From contig JAHWJV010000181.1 of NCBI GenBank assembly GCA_019348265.1, positions 1 through 7,234 on the forward strand: 7,234 nucleotides of DNA. Direction: 5' to 3'. Both the position numbers and the translations under genes were made by a program. Below are positions 1-5,909 of this stretch, piece by piece (position 1 is the first letter of the stretch; every line of letters starts with the position of its first letter). A model generated the notes under the pieces. The model searched no databases. It had not been told where the DNA came from and saw only the letters and a list, made by a program, of their open reading frames with translations. Source of the DNA: Gemmatimonadota bacterium (GTDB lineage Bacteria > Gemmatimonadota > Gemmatimonadetes > Longimicrobiales > Longimicrobiaceae).

Positions 1-302
1 TCCGCGGTGCCGCGCGGGCTGGGCTGAACCGCGAACCGGATTCCAAGCCGATCGGTGTGCAACGCGGCATAATGCTCCCGGATCGGGTCCGGATCGGGTG
101 CCACGATCAGGCAGACCTCGGTGACCCCTGCGTCGGCGAGCGCGCTCAGGACGTAACTGAGATACGGCTGGCCATGGAAGGGGATCATCCCCTTCAAACC
201 CTTCTCCGCCGCGCTACGCTGTGCTTCGTCGAGGTGGGACCCCGGCGACTCGGCACGCATGCGCGTTCCACGGCCGGCCGCCAGCACGACCGCGCGACCC
301 AT
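1..302 (-). CDS. Nucleotidyltransferase (NTP_transferase family), 3' end beyond window
   Basis: The first 100 residues of a nucleotidyltransferase are visible, and the gene continues past the left edge. Residues 5-15 read VVLAAGRGTRM, the glycine-rich nucleotide-binding signature of glucose-1-phosphate thymidylyltransferase/MobA-like enzymes, which join an NTP to a sugar phosphate or similar substrate in the cytoplasm. The next block, LKGMIPFHGQPYLSYVLSAL (from residue 36), supplies the expected lysine and the 'K-x-M-x-P-x-x-G-x-P' segment. It is followed by an alternating strand/helix pattern (VTEVCLIVAPD) and a 'QPSPRGTA' segment typical of substrate-binding loops. An insertion of about 15 residues between the signature and the lysine block is, from memory, characteristic of a subfamily annotated only as 'nucleotidyltransferase family protein'. 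The ATG shares one base with the stop of the upstream symporter gene (TGATG), so the two are probably translationally coupled. The exact substrate cannot be told from this fragment. Confidence 0.88.
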   Translation of the reverse strand, partial: MGRAVVLAAGRGTRMRAESPGSHLDEAQRSAAEKGLKGMIPFHGQPYLSYVLSALADAGVTEVCLIVAPDPDPIREHYAALHTDRLGIRFAVQPSPRGTA

Positions 303-2137
303 CACCCGCCCACGCGTCGATCGGTCTCCGGAGAAATGGCGGCCGGCGAGCCGCTCAGCTCCCCCCACTGCCGGAGCACGTACACCGCCCCGACCACCGC
401 GGTAATGATGAAGACTGCCGAGAGGGTGTAGCGGCCGTACAGCCAGTAGCCGATCCCGAACAGCGCCGCGTAGATGGTCACGGAGCCGACCAGCGTCGCC
501 AGCAGACCCTGAGGCACTGTCCATCCCTCGCCGGGATCGGGAAGCGCATCGCCCTCGCGGCGCGCTTCGGCGACGACGCGCTCCCAGCCCGGCCCGCCCG
601 GGCGTACCAGGCGATAGAAACGGCGCAGTACCGCCGGGTCCGTGGGCCGCGTTACCAGCGATACGGTGACCCAGGCGACCGTGGTCAGCCCGACGCCCCA
701 GAGCAGCTTGGCCGACGAGCTGAGCGGGAGGTTCGGGAACAGTCTCCCGTGGAAGAGCTCGAGGTACACCGCAACCAGGAACGACACCGCCATTGCCGCC
801 AGCTCACTGGCGGCGTTGATCCGCCACCAGAACCAGCGCAGGATGAACAGCAGCCCCGTCCCCGCGCCGATCTGCAGCAGGATGGTGAACGCCTGGTACG
901 CGTTCTGGAGCCAGAGGGCGAGAGCCGCCGAGAGCACCATCAACACCGCCGTGGCGATTCGACCGACGAACACGAGGCGGCGCTCGCTCGCGGCCGGGTC
1001 GACGAACCGGCGCCAGAAGTCGTTGACCACGTAGGACGCGCCCCAGTTGAGGTGCGTGCAGATGGTCGACATGTACGCTGCGGCCAGCGATGCGATCACC
1101 AGCCCCAGCAGGCCGGCGGGGAGGAAGGTCAGCATCGCCGGATAGGCGAGATCGTGGCCGAGAATGCTCGGAGATACGTTGGGGAAGGCAACGCGTATCG
1201 ACTCGATCGTTGGGAAGACGACGAGCGAGCAGAGCGCGACGATGATCCAGGGCCACGGCCGCAGCGAGTAGTGTGCGGCGTTGAAGAACAGCGTGGAGGC
1301 GGTCGCCTCCTTCTCGTCCTTCGCCGACAGCATGCGCTGCGCGATGTAGCCGCCGCCACCTGGCTCGGAGCCCGGGTACCACACGCTCCACCATTGGACC
1401 GCCAGCGGAATGACGAGGATCGGGATCACCTCCGCCGGGTCGCTCAGGTCGGGGAGGATCGAGAGCCGCTCGGAGACGGCAGGGTTCGTCAGCAGCCTGG
1501 AAAGCCCCCCCACGTCCGGGTGCCGCAACGCCACCACCGCCGCCGCGATGGACCCCGCCATCGCGGTGAAGAAAAGGAAGAAGTCGGTGATCAGAACGCT
1601 CTTCAGCCCGCCCGTCATGCTGAAGATCAGCGTGATCCCTCCTGCGAGCAGCACCGTCCACAGCGGCGAGATCCCCATCAGAACACCACCGATCTTGATA
1701 GCCGCGAGCGTAACCGAGGCCATGATCATGATGTTGAAGAAGACGCCCAGGTAGATCGCGCGGAAGCCGCGCAGGAACGCCGCCGGTCGCCCACTATAGC
1801 GAATCTCGTAGAACTCGAGGTCCGTCAGGATCTCCGCGCGGCGCCAGAGCTTCGCGTACACGAACACCGTGAGCATCCCGGTGAGCAGGAAGGCCCACCA
1901 CGCCCAGTTCCCGGCGACGCCGTTCTGGCGAACGATGTCGGTGACCAGGTTCGGCGTGTCGGTGGAGAAGGTCGTCGCCACCATCGAGGTCCCGAGCAGC
2001 CACCACGGCATGCTCCGGCCGGACAGGAAGTACTCGGAGGTGTTCTTCCCCGCGCCGCGGCCGGACCACAGCCCGATGGCGAGCGTCGCGGCGAAGTAGA
2101 ATGCAATGATCCCCCAGTCGAGCAACGAGAGTCGCAT
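302..2137 (-). CDS. Sodium:solute symporter (SSS family) transporter
   Basis: This 611-residue integral membrane protein has about 14 hydrophobic segments, in line with the 13-15 helices and 500-600 residues usual for the Na+/solute symporter family. Family marks: a first helix starting at LDWGIIAFYF (from residue 6), SEYFLSGRSMPWW at residues 34-46 (compare the family's 'EYFLGGRS'), FSTDTPNLVTD in helix 2, and MTGGLKSVLITDFF in the helix 5-6 region, which matches the SSS signature 'GG..aV..TD'. It should bring in a small organic solute (sugar, amino acid or carboxylate) using the sodium gradient; the substrate is not readable. I chose the ATG at 2137 because the first helix begins right after it. 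The frame stays open upstream to a TTG at 2242, but those 35 residues are not hydrophobic in the way a helix would require and lie in the divergent leader. No clear Shine-Dalgarno precedes the start. The stop overlaps the start of the nucleotidyltransferase gene by one base. Confidence 0.92.
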   Translation of the reverse strand: MRLSLLDWGIIAFYFAATLAIGLWSGRGAGKNTSEYFLSGRSMPWWLLGTSMVATTFSTDTPNLVTDIVRQNGVAGNWAWWAFLLTGMLTVFVYAKLWRRAEILTDLEFYEIRYSGRPAAFLRGFRAIYLGVFFNIMIMASVTLAAIKIGGVLMGISPLWTVLLAGGITLIFSMTGGLKSVLITDFFLFFTAMAGSIAAAVVALRHPDVGGLSRLLTNPAVSERLSILPDLSDPAEVIPILVIPLAVQWWSVWYPGSEPGGGGYIAQRMLSAKDEKEATASTLFFNAAHYSLRPWPWIIVALCSLVVFPTIESIRVAFPNVSPSILGHDLAYPAMLTFLPAGLLGLVIASLAAAYMSTICTHLNWGASYVVNDFWRRFVDPAASERRLVFVGRIATAVLMVLSAALALWLQNAYQAFTILLQIGAGTGLLFILRWFWWRINAASELAAMAVSFLVAVYLELFHGRLFPNLPLSSSAKLLWGVGLTTVAWVTVSLVTRPTDPAVLRRFYRLVRPGGPGWERVVAEARREGDALPDPGEGWTVPQGLLATLVGSVTIYAALFGIGYWLYGRYTLSAVFIITAVVGAVYVLRQWGELSGSPAAISPETDRRVGG

Positions 2138-2366
2138 AGGGCGGAGATGTGAGCCGGCGTTTGAACAGGAAGGGGACCCCGCGCGTACCGCTCCGAGGAG
2201 GAGTGGTGCAGCAACGTACAATGCCCTCCCCGCCTCGCGCAAACCTCGCGTGGCGGCTTCCGCTGCATGGACGTCTCCGGCTGCTCATCTGGACAACGGA
2301 GGCCGGCTGATGCACCTTCCAAAGGTCCGCCCCCGGAAATTCCCCCCGATCCAGTCACGGTCCGCC
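2138..2366. other. Divergent intergenic region, leader of the dehydrogenase pair
   Basis: This 229-base gap lies between the divergent symporter and dehydrogenase genes, so promoters for both should be in it. I see no convincing -35/-10 pair. The best -10-like hexamer on the plus strand is TACAAT at 2217-2222, without a matching -35. The gap does hold two strong purine-rich ribosome-binding-like sequences on the plus strand: AGGAGG at 2196-2201 and GGAGG at 2298-2302. Codon third positions in this stretch are clearly less G/C-biased than in the flanking genes, arguing that most of it is untranslated or recently non-coding. Confidence 0.5.
2298..2312 (+). promoter_or_regulatory. Strong Shine-Dalgarno with alternative ATG for the small subunit
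   Basis: GGAGG at 2298-2302 lies seven bases before an in-frame ATG at 2310, an ideal spacing. Use of this start would add 19 basic residues (MHLPKVRPRKFPPIQSRSA) in front of the chosen Met at 2367. The extension uses less G/C-biased codons than the gene body and homologues, as I recall them, start near MNDLITRRE, so I keep 2367 as the start. The ribosome site is nonetheless the best in the window, and the longer form remains possible because Tat signal peptides tolerate long, basic N-regions. Confidence 0.35.
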
Positions 2367-3074
2367 ATGAATGACCTGATCACCCGGCGCGAGGCGATCG
2401 CGCGCGTGGCCTACCTGCTCGGCGGTGCTCTCTCCGCAACCACGGTAGCCGGGGTACTCGCCGGCTGCGACCGCCGCGCGCCCGAGGCCGCCGCGAAGGC
2501 GTCGGCGCTCACGGCCGACCAGAAGGAGATGGTCGCCGTGCTCGCGGACCACATACTCCCGGAGACCGACACTCCGGGCGCTCGTACCGCCGGCGTGCCG
2601 GACTTCATCGATCTGATGATGGCCGAGTACTACCCGCCGGAGGAGCGCGCCCGCTTCACGGCTGGGCTCGCGCGCGTCGACCAGCGCGCGCAGCGCGCCT
2701 TCGGCGTCCCCCTTCTCCGCGCGAAACCCGAGCAGCAGCTGCAGCTCGTGCAGGCGCTCAACCGCCAGGCGTTCAACGACCCGGCGGCCCAGCTCACGTC
2801 CCCGGCCGAGGAGCCGATCCTGCGCGAGACCGAGACGGAGACTGGCCGCAGCGACGCCGAGGGTACCCAGGCCGCCTCCGCCGCCGTGATGCTCGACCGC
2901 GATTGGGATCCCGAGGACGTCGGCGGGCAGTCCTTCTTCCGCACCCTCAAGGAGCTCGTGCTCGTCGGCTACTACACCTCCGAAGTCGGCGCCACGCAGG
3001 AGCTCCGCATGAATCCGATGGGCACCTGGCGCGCCGACATCCCCTACGGGCAGGGCGCGCAGGCGTGGGCCTGA
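2367..3074 (+). CDS. Gluconate 2-dehydrogenase subunit 3 family protein (Tat/lipoprotein signal)
   Basis: This 235-residue protein is the small subunit of a GMC-type periplasmic dehydrogenase (Gluconate_2-dh3 family). The family chaperones the flavin subunit and carries its export signal. The N-terminus has a twin arginine in TRREAIARVAYLLGGALSA (RR at 7-8), a hydrophobic stretch, then a lipobox LAGC with Cys34. It may therefore be exported folded by Tat and lipid-anchored. Family core: ADHILPETDTPGARTAGVP at residues 60-78, followed by helical segments (EYYPPEERARFTAGL), and the C-terminal block FFRTLKELVLVGYYTSEVGA, a typical end region. Between them lies an acidic linker rich in Glu and Thr (about residues 150-165). 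It is followed after 129 bases by the GMC oxidoreductase gene on the same strand, its likely partner. An upstream in-frame ATG at 2310 with a good Shine-Dalgarno is an alternative start. The family call is strong; the oxidised substrate is unknown. Confidence 0.9.
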   Translation: MNDLITRREAIARVAYLLGGALSATTVAGVLAGCDRRAPEAAAKASALTADQKEMVAVLADHILPETDTPGARTAGVPDFIDLMMAEYYPPEERARFTAGLARVDQRAQRAFGVPLLRAKPEQQLQLVQALNRQAFNDPAAQLTSPAEEPILRETETETGRSDAEGTQAASAAVMLDRDWDPEDVGGQSFFRTLKELVLVGYYTSEVGATQELRMNPMGTWRADIPYGQGAQAWA

Positions 3075-3083
3075 ACAAAATTA

Positions 3084-3164
3084 TGAATGATGAATGATGG
3101 ATGATGAATCGTTGGCTCGCAGAGCCTTCTAATCCATCATGCGCCAATCATCATTCATCATTCA
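3084..3164. repeat. AT-rich palindromic element built of heptamer tandem repeats
   Basis: A perfect 16-bp inverted repeat has its arms at 3084-3099 and 3149-3164 (left arm TGAATGATGAATGATG). Each arm consists of tandem heptamers: GAATGAT at 3085-3091 and 3092-3098, then GGATGAT at 3099-3105; on the right, ATCATTC at 3150-3156 and 3157-3163. A second inverted pair, ATGATGGAT at 3094-3102 with ATCCATCAT at 3132-3140, competes with the long stem, and a small hairpin GGCTC-GCA-GAGCC sits in the centre (3114-3126). The element is strikingly AT-rich against its GC-rich surroundings and fills most of the gap between the two dehydrogenase subunit genes. No T-run follows, so it is not a standard terminator. 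It resembles short heptameric repeats scattered in the intergenic DNA of other bacteria, but could also act as an RNA processing or attenuation structure. Confidence 0.85.
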
Positions 3165-3203
3165 AATCTCCTAGCTTCACTCACCCCCGACCGGCGCCCC
3201 ATC

Positions 3204-4916
3204 ATGATCTTTCTGCAACGAGAAGAATTCGACGCCGTCGTGGTCGGCTCCGGGGTCAGTGGGGGTTGGGCGGCGAAGGAGCTTACCGAGAAGGGGCTGC
3301 GCACTCTGGTGCTGGAGCGTGGCGGGGAGGTGGAGCACCAGAAGGGGTACGTGACCGAGCACGTGCCGCCGTGGGACATGCCGCACCGCAACCGCAGGAT
3401 CACCCCCCTCCAATATCCGGATCAGGCGGTGCAGATCCGCGGCAACACCGTGGACGCCGGCAACCGCCACTTCTATCAGAACGACAAGCTGCACCCGTAC
3501 AAGGAGAGCGCGCCGTTCACCTGGGTACAGGGTGCGCAGGTAGGCGGCCGCTCGCTGCTGTGGGGACGCCAGGTGTACCGCTGGAGCGACCTGGACTTCG
3601 AGGCGAACCTCAAGGACGGACACGGAGTCGATTGGCCGATCCGTTACGCCGACATAGCACCGTGGTACTCCTACGTCGAACAGCGGATCGGCGTGAGCGG
3701 CGAGCGGCTCGGGCTGCCTCAGCTGCCCGACGGCGAGTTCCAGCCGCCGATGGAGATGAACGCCGGGGAGAAGTTCGTGAAGAGGGGCGTGGAGCGCCGC
3801 TTCCCCGGCCGAAACGTCACGATCGGCCGGACCGCCGTCCTGACGCAGCAGGTCGGCGACCGCGCCCCATGCCACTACTGCGGCGAGTGCTCCCGCGGTT
3901 GCTCGACTGGCAGCTACTTCTCCAGCCAGTCGTCGACGCTGCCTGCTGCGCGGAAGACCGGGAAGCTGACGCTGCGCCCGAACAGCCTTACGCATTCGCT
4001 CATCTACGACGAGCAGCGGAAGCGGGTCACGGGGGTGCGTTATGTGGACGTGGAGTCCGCTGAGGTGCGCGAGGTCTTCGCACGCGTGGTCTTCCTCTGC
4101 GCCTCGACCCTCGGCAGCACGCGCGTCCTGCTGAATTCCCGCACGGCGAGCCATCCCGACGGCCTCGGCGGGAACAGCGATGCGCTGGGTCACAACCTGA
4201 TGGATCACCACTTCCGCATCGGCGCGCGCGGCGACATCCCCGGACTGCTCGACCGTTACTACCAGGGACGGCGTCCCAACGGCATCTACATCCCGCGCTT
4301 CCGCAACCTGGGCGGCCCGGAATCAGACAGGCTCGGCTTCTCCCGCGGCTACGGCTACCAGGGGAGCGCGAGCCGCGGCGGCTGGAGTCGCGGCGCCGCC
4401 CGGCCCGAGATCGGGACGGAGCTCAAGCAGCTCCTGCAGGACCCGGGTCCCTGGGGCTTCAACATGGGTCAGTGGGGCGAGTGCCTTCCGCGCTCCGAGA
4501 ACCGCGTCGTCCTCTCCCAGGAGATGGACCGGTGGGGAATTCCCCAGCTGGACATCCAGTGCACGTGGGGCCCGAACGAGTTCGCGATGCGGAAGGACGC
4601 GATGGCTCAGGCGGCCGAGATGCTGGAGGCGGCGGGCTGCACGAACGTGACCACGTTCGACGAGCACAAGGAGGGGGAGTACGGCGCGGAGCCGGGGCTC
4701 TGCATCCACGAGATGGGCACCGCGCGGATGGGCCGCGACCCGAAGACTTCGGTGCTGAACGGCAACAACCAGCTCTGGGACTCCCCGAACGTCTTCGTCA
4801 CCGACGGAGCCTGCATGACGAGCAGCTCGTGCGTGAACCCGAGCATCACCTACATGGCGCTCACCGCGCGCGCCGCGGACCACGCGGTGAAGGAGATCGG
4901 CCGCCGGAACCTCTGA
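3204..4916 (+). CDS. GMC family FAD oxidoreductase, dehydrogenase large subunit
   Basis: This 570-residue flavoprotein is of the gluconate/glycoside dehydrogenase type and should oxidise a sugar hydroxyl with FAD. Residues 12-21 (VVVGSGVSGG) are the dinucleotide-binding GxGxxG loop and E38 in TLVLERGG is the expected ribose-binding acid. VQGAQVGGRSLLWGRQVYRW fits the conserved FAD-contact region. A cluster C223-x2-C226-x2-C229-x3-C233 (CHYCGECSRGC) resembles the cysteine motif of bacterial gluconate-dehydrogenase-type flavin subunits and could bind an Fe-S centre. The C-terminal domain has CIHEMGTARMG with H502 and CVNPSITYMALTARAAD with N545, the position of the family's His-His or His-Asn catalytic pair. 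There is no signal peptide, so export probably depends on the Tat signal of the preceding small subunit. The ATG at 3204 places the FAD loop at the normal distance from the N-terminus; no good Shine-Dalgarno is visible. No cytochrome subunit gene follows, and transcription meets a hairpin right after the stop. Confidence 0.94.
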   Translation: MIFLQREEFDAVVVGSGVSGGWAAKELTEKGLRTLVLERGGEVEHQKGYVTEHVPPWDMPHRNRRITPLQYPDQAVQIRGNTVDAGNRHFYQNDKLHPYKESAPFTWVQGAQVGGRSLLWGRQVYRWSDLDFEANLKDGHGVDWPIRYADIAPWYSYVEQRIGVSGERLGLPQLPDGEFQPPMEMNAGEKFVKRGVERRFPGRNVTIGRTAVLTQQVGDRAPCHYCGECSRGCSTGSYFSSQSSTLPAARKTGKLTLRPNSLTHSLIYDEQRKRVTGVRYVDVESAEVREVFARVVFLCASTLGSTRVLLNSRTASHPDGLGGNSDALGHNLMDHHFRIGARGDIPGLLDRYYQGRRPNGIYIPRFRNLGGPESDRLGFSRGYGYQGSASRGGWSRGAARPEIGTELKQLLQDPGPWGFNMGQWGECLPRSENRVVLSQEMDRWGIPQLDIQCTWGPNEFAMRKDAMAQAAEMLEAAGCTNVTTFDEHKEGEYGAEPGLCIHEMGTARMGRDPKTSVLNGNNQLWDSPNVFVTDGACMTSSSCVNPSITYMALTARAADHAVKEIGRRNL

Positions 4917-4941
4917 CGCGCGGAACCTCTCGATACGAACG

Positions 4942-4966
4942 GGCCGCCCTCACAACGGGGGCGGCC
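4942..4966. terminator. GC-rich hairpin between convergent genes, possible bidirectional terminator
   Basis: A perfect 8-bp stem, GGCCGCCC at 4942-4949 with GGGCGGCC at 4959-4966, encloses a nine-base loop. It starts 25 bases after the GMC stop codon and is followed on the plus strand by a moderately T-rich stretch (TCATTCCTTGCTTG), which fits a Rho-independent terminator with a weak tail. On the minus strand the same hairpin covers the last codons and the stop (4950-4952) of the ThuA-like gene, and no T-run follows, so termination in that direction is less sure. Confidence 0.6.
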
Positions 4967-5909
4967 TCATTCCTTGCTTGTATAGTTTTCCGAAGCCGGA
5001 CGGCGCGGGCGCGTACTCGCCCACCATGTCCGCCCGGGCCCCCTCCGCTGGTATTCGCCCCTCCATCCCCAGCGCCCAGAGAATCCCGTTCAGCGACAGC
5101 TTCCGCATCGACTCGTCCCTGAAGTCGTACGGATGGCCCAGGGTCGTAAAGAATACGCGGGCCGTGATCCCCGAGCGGCCGGTGTGCGTCTTCGTCCACG
5201 CGACCGGGTTCGTCAGCGGGTATTTGGCGAGCGCGTTCATGTGATTCGATCGCAGCGCCTCTCCAACGAGCAGCGGCTTGCTGTCGCCGTAGAGCTCGTG
5301 GTCGCCGCCCTCGACGTGGTACAGCCAGGAGTACGCCTGGAACGGCTTCACCCCGCGCAGGATCGGATGGCTGGTCCGCCACGGGAGGAGGCTCACCGAG
5401 GTGAGCGGGATCGCGCCGTCGCCGAAATGCCCGTGGTGCGTGATCCACCGCTGGCCGAAAAGCCGACGCTCCCAGCTCTCGTTGAGGTGAGCGCGCGCGA
5501 GGTCGTTCTGATAGCGGAAGGCGTGCGTCGCGGTACGGAACCCGACCACGGGCCTCCCGGACTCCGCGTAGTCGAGGATGTGGCGAAGCTGGGCGTCCGG
5601 TAACGCGCGGAAGCGCGTGAACATCACCATCAGGTTGGCGCTGTCGAGCGCCTCCAGCCCCGGCAGGTTGGTGAGATTGTTCGGGTCGATGACGCCGTTC
5701 TCATCGAGCGAGTAGAGCACCGTCACCCGGAAGCCGTAGTCGCGCTTCAGAATCCGCGCGAGCATGGGCATCGACTCCTCGGACCGGTACTCCTCGTCCC
5801 CCGTGACGAAGACCACGTGCGGAGGTCTGCCAGCGGGCGCGCTCTGCCCCAGCGCACTTCCGGTGGGGAAGAGCAGCAGCGCGAAAAAGAGCAGCAGGCG
5901 CCCGTTCAT
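4950..5909 (-). CDS. Secreted ThuA-like domain protein
   Basis: This 319-residue protein is a signal peptide followed by a ThuA-like domain, a glutamine-amidotransferase-like fold named after the trehalose-utilisation protein ThuA. The signal reads MNGRLLLFFALLLFPTGSAL, with probable cleavage after ALG (residues 19-21). Fold marks: the first strand HVVFVTGDEEYRSEESMPML (31-50), the strand ANLMVMFTRFRALPD, the elbow-like VVGFRTATHAFRY (121-133), THHGHFGD (157-164), and RVFFTTLGHPYDF (251-263), typical of the family's C-terminal part. The protein has no cysteine at all; where class I amidotransferases carry a catalytic Cys, the elbow has TAT, so it is not an amidotransferase. ThuA of rhizobia takes part in 3-keto-trehalose metabolism, making carbohydrate handling in the periplasm a fair guess. 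The ATG overlaps the upstream gene's stop by four bases (ATGA), so translation is probably coupled. The end of the gene lies inside the convergent hairpin. Confidence 0.9.
   Translation of the reverse strand: MNGRLLLFFALLLFPTGSALGQSAPAGRPPHVVFVTGDEEYRSEESMPMLARILKRDYGFRVTVLYSLDENGVIDPNNLTNLPGLEALDSANLMVMFTRFRALPDAQLRHILDYAESGRPVVGFRTATHAFRYQNDLARAHLNESWERRLFGQRWITHHGHFGDGAIPLTSVSLLPWRTSHPILRGVKPFQAYSWLYHVEGGDHELYGDSKPLLVGEALRSNHMNALAKYPLTNPVAWTKTHTGRSGITARVFFTTLGHPYDFRDESMRKLSLNGILWALGMEGRIPAEGARADMVGEYAPAPSGFGKLYKQGMRPPPL

Noticed and set aside
221..2152. A 643-codon open frame on the plus strand opposite the symporter
   Set aside because: Its translation is rich in Arg, Pro, Gln and His with no fold-like pattern. 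It is the usual antisense shadow of a GC-rich gene, whereas the minus-strand frame gives a clear SSS transporter.
2217..2222. TACAAT as a -10 promoter element for the dehydrogenase genes
   Set aside because: There is no -35-like hexamer 16-18 bases upstream, and a single hexamer match is too weak to call a promoter.
2138..2242. N-terminal extension of the symporter to a TTG at 2242
   Set aside because: The extra 35 residues have no family similarity, weaker codon bias and no ribosome site; the first membrane helix begins just after the ATG at 2137.
3084..3164. The AT-rich palindrome as a Rho-independent terminator
   Set aside because: No T-run follows the right arm and the loop is about 49 bases long, unlike an intrinsic terminator; the downstream GMC gene is the expected partner of the upstream gene.
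3177..4211. A 344-codon minus-strand frame opposite the GMC gene
   Set aside because: It has no recognisable motif and lies wholly over the well-supported GMC coding sequence.
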